Shown one piece after another: positions 57,781-64,000 of a stretch of DNA of 64,000 nt. Made by a program: the position numbers and the translations under genes. The stretch's first letter is position 1, and every line of letters starts with the position of its first letter. The notes beneath the pieces were generated by a model. It was given only the letters and a program-made list of their open reading frames with translations. It searched no databases and was not told the origin of the DNA. The DNA is taken from contig JAAOMT010000529.1 in NCBI GenBank assembly GCA_016748015.1, positions 282,194 through 346,193 of the forward strand, written 5' to 3'. This stretch comes from Geosiphon pyriformis (taxonomy: Eukaryota > Glomeromycota > Glomeromycetes > Archaeosporales > Geosiphonaceae).

Positions 57781-58480
57781 ATTTAAATATAAATTCTGTT
57801 TTGAATTAATAAATCAATCAATATAAAAACTCTTCAAATATAGCTATAAGCAATATAAAAAATGGTAAATTAAGTAAATAAATAAATATTTAATAATTGG
57901 TACTTCACAGTTTTTTATAAATTTAATTGTTACTTCGGTTTCTCCCTTTCTTTCATATTTCATTTAAATCATGATGTTTTATACTGGTTGAATCAATTAA
58001 TCCATAAATTACTGTTGCTTTATAAATTGTATCGAAGCCTCCCTTACGAATTTTATTGACATTATTTAAACCCTTCCATAGAACCCATTCAAATAATATC
58101 ATTGATTATAGTTAGTGTATAGATTAGATTCTTGATTATTTCATCAACTACTTTATTGTCGCTTGGGAATTCCTGGTAAAGTTTTTCAAAAAATAAGAAC
58201 TGGCATGTCACACACTAATCTTTTTCAATGTTCAATTAACAGAGTGAACACAAGTTGCAATTATGAAATTCTGAATTTCAATTGGGTAAAGAAAGGATAA
58301 AGGCAAAATGTGAATAGGTTATTATTTAAAGAAAGTTTTTTTAAAATCTTTGTTTTATGGCAATTTTAAAAAGTAAATTTTCAAAGACTAAGTTCTTATT
58401 TATATTGTTTCTCTATGTTCATATAGTTTAACAAATCAATTTAATTGAAACATTATTTGCTACAAATAATACTAGAATTG
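57780..58480 (-). pseudogene. Decayed inverted duplicate of the TKL kinase (promoter, exon 1, intron, start of exon 2)
   Basis: Minus strand. Cys-rich N-terminus CNLCSLC ... CVTCQFLFFEKLYQEF (58259 leftward) matches CNECKRC ... CRACWFIFFEKHYKDF of the intact kinase. Then NKVVDEIIKN, the G-loop region NNVNKIRKGGFDTIYKATVI and ETEVTIKFIKN. An intron-like stretch (about 57903-57844) ends TATAG, and the next bases CTATATTTGAAGAGTT resemble the start of kinase exon 2. Upstream, 58285-58460 aligns with the kinase 5' flank (shared TATTCACATTTT and CAAYATAAATAAGAACT). Stops and frameshifts make it non-functional. The retained intron indicates a DNA-level duplication. Confidence 0.75.
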
Positions 58481-58489
58481 ATTTATTTT

Positions 58490-60840
58490 GGCCTAGCAAT
58501 AGAAAACCGATTTAGGCATAAAAAATAGCTGAAAATCTTATGAGGGGATAAATTTTTATTAAATAGCCTAAATATAGGCATAACCTTGCAAATTTAATAA
58601 GTTTTCTCGGCTTTATTAGGTTTTTATATTAAAATTATCCTTTTTGATATTGTAATTTATTTAAAACCAGAACAGAAAAGTTTTATTAACGGCTTTTAGT
58701 TTCTTATTTTGCTAATTCAACTGAAAACTTTCGGACCATTATTTATTCAATTGAGGTATTTCAAAGAGTGTCTCTTCTCTTATATTACCTATAAGAAAGT
58801 TTTTATTAATAATAATACTTTAATTAGGCTTACATAAATAAATAAATAACGGAGTGACTCTACAATTACTTTAATAAAAAATAGCCTTAATATACTAATT
58901 CTACTGTTCATTATCTTTAAATAGAATAATACATTTTCAAAATTCAAAAATTAAATGCTTAAAAACAAAATTATTCTTGTGTTTGTTGATAATGCCCCAT
59001 TTTAAACTTTATTTTAATTTAATGAATGTAATTCAAATAAATTTATAATGAATGCTAACAAAAATAAAAAACTTGCAATTTACAACTAGATAAAATCAAG
59101 ATTACATCATATCATAATTTACAAAAAACAAAATTGTTTTCAATCTAAAAATAATATTGATATTAGAAATAAGTTTAACTATGTATTATATGTAGTTAAT
59201 CATATTTATAAATTTAATATATATATTTTATTTAAAAAATAAACTTAATATCAAACATGCCATTGATTTTATTACTTTTGAATCAAATAAAATAATTGAT
59301 ATTACACTCGAGAATTTTAGTTAAAAAAAAAAAACAGGCATTTTTACTTAAAATCAGTTAATCAGAAATTACAATACAATTTATTAAAGATAATATTACA
59401 ATTAACTATAATAAAATTTAAAATACTTTTTACTAATCTTACATCAACTAAGAATAAATTGATAAATGAAATTAAAAAAATATTTATATAATGAAATCGT
59501 CGTTTTAGCCTCTAACTCAAAATGGGTGTTTATAAGCCTTTGGAAAGATTTTATCAAATTTTATGTCTAAAACAATATTAATAGCTGAAATAAATAAAAT
59601 AATAATTATATTATTAATTATCTTTATGATGTTTTCAATATAAAACAAGAATTAAAGTTTAAACTTTAAACTTTAATTAATAGAAAAGACAAAAATTTCA
59701 AGGAAATTTAATTTAAAAACTTTTTACAAAGAAATGGTCTACGAAAGACAAATTCATAATTAATTAAATTTAATAACTGGTATATATTTTTGATTATAAA
59801 ACAATATTAAAAGAAAAAGAAAAATTGTAAATAAAAAAACCAGTCAAATGAAAATATTTAATAACAATTTTTAAAAATTGTAATATTTTTTATATATCTA
59901 ATGCAGATAAAACTAGTTTTAACTAATATAAAATTTTCATTAATTTTATTATTACAAAAAAGCTAATAAACCATTTTAAGAATTTAATTTATAAAAATAT
60001 TTTGATTTAATTAATAAGCAATATAAAATTATGTTTTTAATGACTTTTAAAACATAAATACTTTATTGTTTTTATTTATAATATTTTAATTTAATTTTTT
60101 AGAAATTAAATTTAATAAATTCTTTTAACTAATAAAATTTTTGTGAATCAAATTAAATCTTTTTGTTAAACAATAATATTATTTTTTACTTTTATTAAAT
60201 CTTTAATTTAAAAACTAATCAAAATCAAAACTCTAGTTTATGACAAAATATTATATGTGAATAAAATTAATTTTTTAATTTGTTAATTTCATCAAATTTT
60301 ATTTTAATTTTTTTTTAAATATTAATATAATTGTCAAGTTTATTTTATTTTTGAAAAATTGTATTTTTTAAACCAAAGAAATGTTAAATTTAAAGTAAAT
60401 TATACGAAGAAATAAAACCAGTCTGGAATTTCAAAAACATTTCTTTTTTTAAAATAAATTTTTCGATTGATTTTATGGAATTTCAGATTATTTTCCAGTT
60501 TTTTCTGAGTTAAAAGCAAAAATAACTTTTTATAAATTTAAAATATTTAATTAAAAATAAAATATCCTTTTATTAATTAACAACTTATGCTCAAATGATG
60601 TTTAAGTAATTACTTTTATTATTAAATTTTAACATACATTCACTTTAGGTTTTGAATTTAACATATTGCAATGATAAATTAGTTGATAGTAGCAGTTGTG
60701 AGATTGCTCTGCCATTTAGTCTAACCAATTTGATAAGAAGCATTTAAAGTTAGTGTAAAGAGGAACCGAGAGCTAACAAAATAAGAAATTAATTAAAGTC
60801 TTAATATTTATGATATTTATGCTAAAAATAATCTTTAGAA
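58490..60840. other. Intergenic DNA
   Basis: AT-rich, no gene found. Slightly less AT-rich islands at 58500-58800 and 60680-60780 show no coding pattern, tRNA fold or known repeat that I can recognise. Confidence 0.5.
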
Positions 60841-60848
60841 ATCTTCCA

Positions 60849-60864
60849 CAAAGAAATTTCTTTG
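60849..60864. promoter_or_regulatory. 16-bp perfect palindrome, HSE-like
   Basis: CAAAGAAATTTCTTTG is its own reverse complement and contains GAA-N2-TTC, the inverted-pair core of a heat-shock element. It lies about 360 bp upstream of the kinase ATG. A role is only a guess, as AT-rich DNA makes such palindromes fairly often. Confidence 0.3.
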
Positions 60865-61029
60865 GTTTTTTCTTACAACTCTAACTCGTTTTATTCTTGT
60901 TCTACAAATAAACTGAATAACTCGTTTAGACAACAATACAATAAGGCTCCTTTGGCGTAATTAGTGAACAATGGCTACTTAAATTTTTTCATGGTCAAAA
61001 CTATTTAATATGATTTGTAGCGAATCACA

Positions 61030-61225
61030 GTCTAATGAATAAGGTTAATAATTTGATTTGTTACTCTATGCGAACATAGAAGAAACAACATAAATAAGAA
61101 CTCGCCTTTAGACAAATAACTTTCTAAACGTACTATCAAATAAACCTTTAAAGAAACCCTCTTTGAATAATAATATATTATTCACATTTTATCCTTCTAT
61201 ATATCTCTTGTTCTTTATCCACATC
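61030..61225 (+). promoter_or_regulatory. Kinase 5' flank, shared with the inverted duplicate
   Basis: About 190 bp before the ATG match 58460-58285 (minus) with short gaps. Shared strings include TTGATTTGTTA, GAACATAGA, CAAYATAAATAAGAACT and TATTCACATTTT. It probably holds the promoter and 5' UTR. Confidence 0.5.
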
Positions 61226-62590
61226 ATGGAAAACAAAGAAATTAATAGATATCGTCCAGATGCTCATGATTGCAACGAATGTAAACGGTGTCAAGAGAGT
61301 ATTAAATATAATAGTGGTAATGATTGTAGAGCATGCTGGTTTATATTTTTTGAAAAACATTATAAAGACTTTTCAAGCGGCAATGACGAAGTTGATAAAA
61401 TAATTAAGAATCCAATCTACTTTACTAAGAAGAATAATTATAAGGGTTATTTGAATTACTATGAATGGATTCCATGGGAGCGTTTGTCGAATATCAACAA
61501 AATTGCTAGAGGAGGGTTCGGTATAATTTATAAAGCAACCCTAATTGATGGATTAATTAATGAGTGTAGTATAAAACATCATGGTGAAATGGAATATAAA
61601 AGAGAAAGAATAGGCACAGTAGCAATTAAAATTATAAAAACAAACAGTTCAGAAGTGTTTAAAGAGGTAAAAAAAACTATTAATATTAATATTTATATTT
61701 AATTCATATTTACTTATTATTTATTTATTTATTATACACTGTGTTGATAGTTAAATATTCAAAGAGCTATGTTAATTAATAACAATGGTAAATACTTATA
61801 TTTTATCTCTCCTATATTTGGGATTACGCAAAACGCTGAAACACTCGAGTATGGAATTGTGATGGAGTTTGCCAAACATGGTGACATGAGAAAATATTTA
61901 TCAACAAATTTTCATTCTACGAGTTGGGAAGATAAATTATTGATCGCGTCTGATATAGCTGAAGGACTTGATTTAATTCATTCTTCTGGTATGGTTCATC
62001 GTGACCTACACTCGGGCAACATCCTACAACCATTTATTAATATTGCAACGATTGGAGATCTCGGATTATGTCAACCAGTAAACAATAAAGCAACAACAAC
62101 AGAGGAAAAAAAGATATATGGAGTGATTCCATACATTCCACCAGAAGTTTTAAGAGGAGAAAAGTTTACAACGGCTGGTGATATTTATAGTTTAGGAATG
62201 TTATTATGGGAATTAGCAACAGGAAAGCCTCCTTTTTATGATTGTTCTCATGATCATATTCTTATAATGGCTATTTTAAATGGTCAAAGACCTAAGATTA
62301 CATCCCCACTTATTCCACCTTCAATTGCCGAAATAATTGTAAAGTGTTGGGATGTTAATCCTGAGAATCGTCCTACTGCGTTTGAACTTAGAAAGACGTT
62401 TGAGGAACTTGTAAATAAGTTAGTGCGGAAACTTAAGGGCTGGAATTTCGAGGTTTTAGAATCAGATAAATACGTGTTTGAGATGTTAAACAACGACTCT
62501 ACAACAACAACAACAACGCGCATTCATCCAGGAGCAGTTTATACAAGTCGTCTTTTAACTTTGCAAATAATTGAAGAGACAAAAGGTTAG
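61226..62590 (+). CDS. TKL-like protein kinase with Cys-rich N-terminus (2 exons, 426 aa)
   Basis: Probable cytosolic Ser/Thr- or dual-specificity kinase. Exon 1 is 61226-61666, exon 2 is 61751-62590, and the 84-bp intron 61667-61750 has GT...AG and falls between codons. I take the ATG at 61226 (MENKEINR) over an in-frame one at 61163 because the extra N-terminus is hydrophobic, lies in the conserved 5' flank and is absent from the duplicate. N-terminal Cys16, 19, 22 and 34, 37 may bind zinc. Kinase features: G-loop RGGFG (95-99), VAIK Lys135, HRDLHSGN (230-237) with catalytic Asp232, DLG (250-252) instead of DFG, PPE (277-279), DIYSLGMLLWEL and a final Arg in ENRP. All key residues are present, so it is probably active. 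The family is hugely expanded in AM fungi. No linked partner gene. Confidence 0.9.
61667..61750 (+). other. Spliceosomal intron of the kinase gene
   Basis: Starts GTAAAA, ends TTGATAG, 84 bp, very AT-rich, with in-frame stops. Splicing joins ...SSEVFKE to LNIQRAML and restores a full kinase domain. The decayed duplicate has an intron at the same place. Confidence 0.85.
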
Positions 62591-62720
62591 TTATCTATTT
62601 TGTATTGATTAATTTATTGATTTAATTATTATACAGTATATTAACAATTTACTTTATATCAATTTATAAAAGAATTTGTCTATATGCCTGAAGGTAAGAG
62701 TTAAAAAAAGTTTGAATATA
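62591..62720. other. Kinase 3' flank
   Basis: Short AT-rich segment between the kinase stop and the transposon. 62605-62665 is repeated, with changes, at 56325-56390 next to the relic kinase 3' end. Confidence 0.5.
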
Positions 62721-62727
62721 GAGTCCT

Positions 62728-62749
62728 CCCGAAAAGTGATGGCGGGGTA
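62728..62749 (+). repeat. Left terminal inverted repeat of the Tc1/mariner element
   Basis: CCCGAAAAGTGATGGCGGGG then TA. It pairs with 63979-64000 with a single G/A difference. The GC-rich core stands out from the AT-rich surroundings. Confidence 0.9.
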
Positions 62750-62827
62750 TTTTTTTTATACATAATAATTTCTGTTTAAATTTTAACATTTAATAGATAT
62801 ATAAGTAAAGAATATATATGCAAAAAA

Positions 62828-63828
62828 TTAATATTTAATATGTCCTCCTTTTACACTAATACAATCTTGAATTCGATTTTACATACTAGTAATACAGTTA
62901 AAAATGGCCTCATTAGACAGATTATTCCATTCTTCTTCTACTATTGTAATAAAAATCGCTTGAGAGATATTTTTTTGTGTGCTATTATTGCTTTGAGTTT
63001 TTTCTCAACATTTCGTTTAAGAATAGCCCAAATATTCTCAATTGGATTGAGATCTGGACTATATGATGGCCAAGACAAAACGCGATTTGGCAGTTGCATC
63101 TCAAGATCTGCGCGAACATCTTTTGAAGTATGCTTTGGATCGTTATCATGCTGGAAAATCCAACGTTGTCGTCCATATATGCTAGTTGCATTGTAATATA
63201 AATTCTCATTGAGAATTTTACGATAAAGATGTCGGTCCATATTTTCTGTAAAGATGCACATTCCAACTTTTCCATATGCACAAATTGCTCCCCACATATG
63301 AAGTTTAAATGGATGTTTTACCATTGGTGCAATAGGTTTACCCGAATGAGACCAAGCCAAGCAAGTATTTCGAAACATTTGTAAAGTTGTTTCATCTGAA
63401 AATACTACTTTGCGCCAATTATAATTAGAATGTTCTTGAGCCCATACTAATCGGTTTTGTTTGGCTTGTTCGGTGAGTAGAGGTACACGTCTTGGTAAAA
63501 CATCTGTATAACCAAGCCTAGAAAGTTCACTTATTTCAATCTCAGGATATGTTTTTGCAAGTTGTGCCTTGATTTCAATTGCTGTAGTAAAGTGATTTCG
63601 ATTTACGATTTTTCCAATCTGGCGACGCATTTTTGGTAAAGTTTTTCGTGGACGACCTGAACGATGAATTGCTCGAATTTGACCATTTTTACGAAGTTGT
63701 CCTATATATCGTTCACAAGAGCGAAGAGGAACATTAGTTTTTCGAGATATTTCGGTTGGACTTCGATAACCTTGTTGCCAAAATCTCTTAACGACTTCAC
63801 GATTGAATTTTACAGGATTATATTTCAT
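62828..63828 (-). pseudogene. Tc1/mariner transposase, frameshifted near the C-terminus
   Basis: Cut-and-paste transposase. The open part is 295 codons from the ATG at 63828 to 62941. It has an N-terminal paired-like HTH (residues about 5-45), GRPRK at 58-62, and the catalytic acids: Asp in VVFSDETTL (63394-63396), Asp in FQHDNDPKHTS (63145-63147) and Glu in DLNPIENIW (63037-63039). The last two are separated by 35 residues (DD35E by my count). A one-base loss in a T7 run (62970-62976) shifts the frame; the other frame continues with EEEWNNLSNE and VKGGHIKY to a stop at 62828-62830, with one TAA inside. The full-length parent would be about 333 aa, the usual family size. Probably inactive unless the homopolymer is a sequencing error. 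Confidence 0.88.
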
Positions 63829-63978
63829 TACAAGAAATAAAACGCGTTATTGATCAAAACAATTTTGTTTTAAAAAATAAAAATAGTAGCATGGAATGTA
63901 TGCGGCGTACAAATTATTACTTAAAATGTCTTAACAATAGCTGATCGGACCATAATAAGAATTACGCGCCGCAAGAGT

Positions 63979-64000
63979 TACCCCGCCATTACTTTTCGGG
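63979..64000 (-). repeat. Right terminal inverted repeat of the Tc1/mariner element
   Basis: On the minus strand CCCGAAAAGTAATGGCGGGG then TA. It runs to the last base of the window and so may be cut. Confidence 0.88.

Larger units (their letters stand above)
62721..64000 (-). mobile_element. Tc1/mariner transposon, right end at window edge
   Basis: Left terminal repeat 62728-62749 and right terminal repeat 63979-64000 are inverted copies over 22 bp with one mismatch. GAGTCCT (62721-62727) preceded by TATA probably completes the left end at a TA target. If so, the right repeat continues 7 bp past the window. The length of about 1.29 kb is normal for the superfamily. It encodes one transposase on the minus strand. 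Confidence 0.9.

Noticed and set aside
60660-60790. tRNA or small RNA gene in a less AT-rich island
   Set aside because: No T-loop (GGTTCRANNCC) or A/B box pair and no convincing cloverleaf could be found.

Overview
The window is AT-rich eukaryotic DNA, most likely from an arbuscular mycorrhizal fungus (Glomeromycotina; a large, repeat-rich genome such as a Gigasporales species would fit). The evidence is a TKL-like kinase gene with a short Cys-rich N-terminus and a small GT-AG intron, of the kind greatly expanded in these fungi, plus LINE and Ty3/gypsy proteins of the type I associate with them. The taxon is an inference; no rRNA or marker gene is present. 

Layout. (1) 1-2571 and 12651-14421: minus-strand LINE remains. 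The 3' end of one LINE (ORF2 C-terminus, then a (TAA)n tail) abuts the ORF1 of a second copy. (2) 2576-12646: Ty3/gypsy element A (+), inserted inside the first LINE's ORF2. (3) 14422-23889: element B (-), with a truncated 3' LTR, sitting in the gag of element C. (4) 23890-53849: element C (+), interrupted by a solo LTR D (25579-26417, -) and, inside its 3' LTR, by element E (-, 32809-53547). E's gag is in turn split by element F (+, 40152-51186, a second family), and F carries a further solo-LTR-like insertion (about 44457-45395). An assembly gap (38298-38596) lies in E. (5) 53850-61030: very AT-rich DNA with two decayed kinase relics (about 56060-56400, + and about 57780-58480, -). (6) 61226-62590: an intact two-exon kinase gene. 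(7) 62721-64000: a nearly complete Tc1/mariner transposon (-) whose right terminal repeat meets the window edge. 

The most interesting system is the retroelement design. All five internal regions share the order gag (CCHC knuckle) - aspartic protease - Cys-rich module - dUTPase - RT - RNase H - integrase - C-terminal extension of unknown function. The dUTPase lies between protease and RT, and its five motifs are recognisable in both families. gag and pol run in one reading frame over long stretches. LTRs are TGTTAC...GTAACA and insertion leaves 4-bp target duplications; four insertions can be checked this way. 

Every copy is dead. Decay is overwhelmingly by C-to-T and G-to-A transitions: CAA to TAA, TGG to TAG/TGA, CGA to TGA, and Asp to Asn at active sites. 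In a hand alignment of the first ~330 bp of E's two equal-length LTRs I count about 43 transitions against 2 transversions and no gaps. That fits methylcytosine deamination or a RIP-like process. 

The kinase, its promoter-side block and its intron were duplicated in inverted orientation about 3 kb upstream and then decayed.
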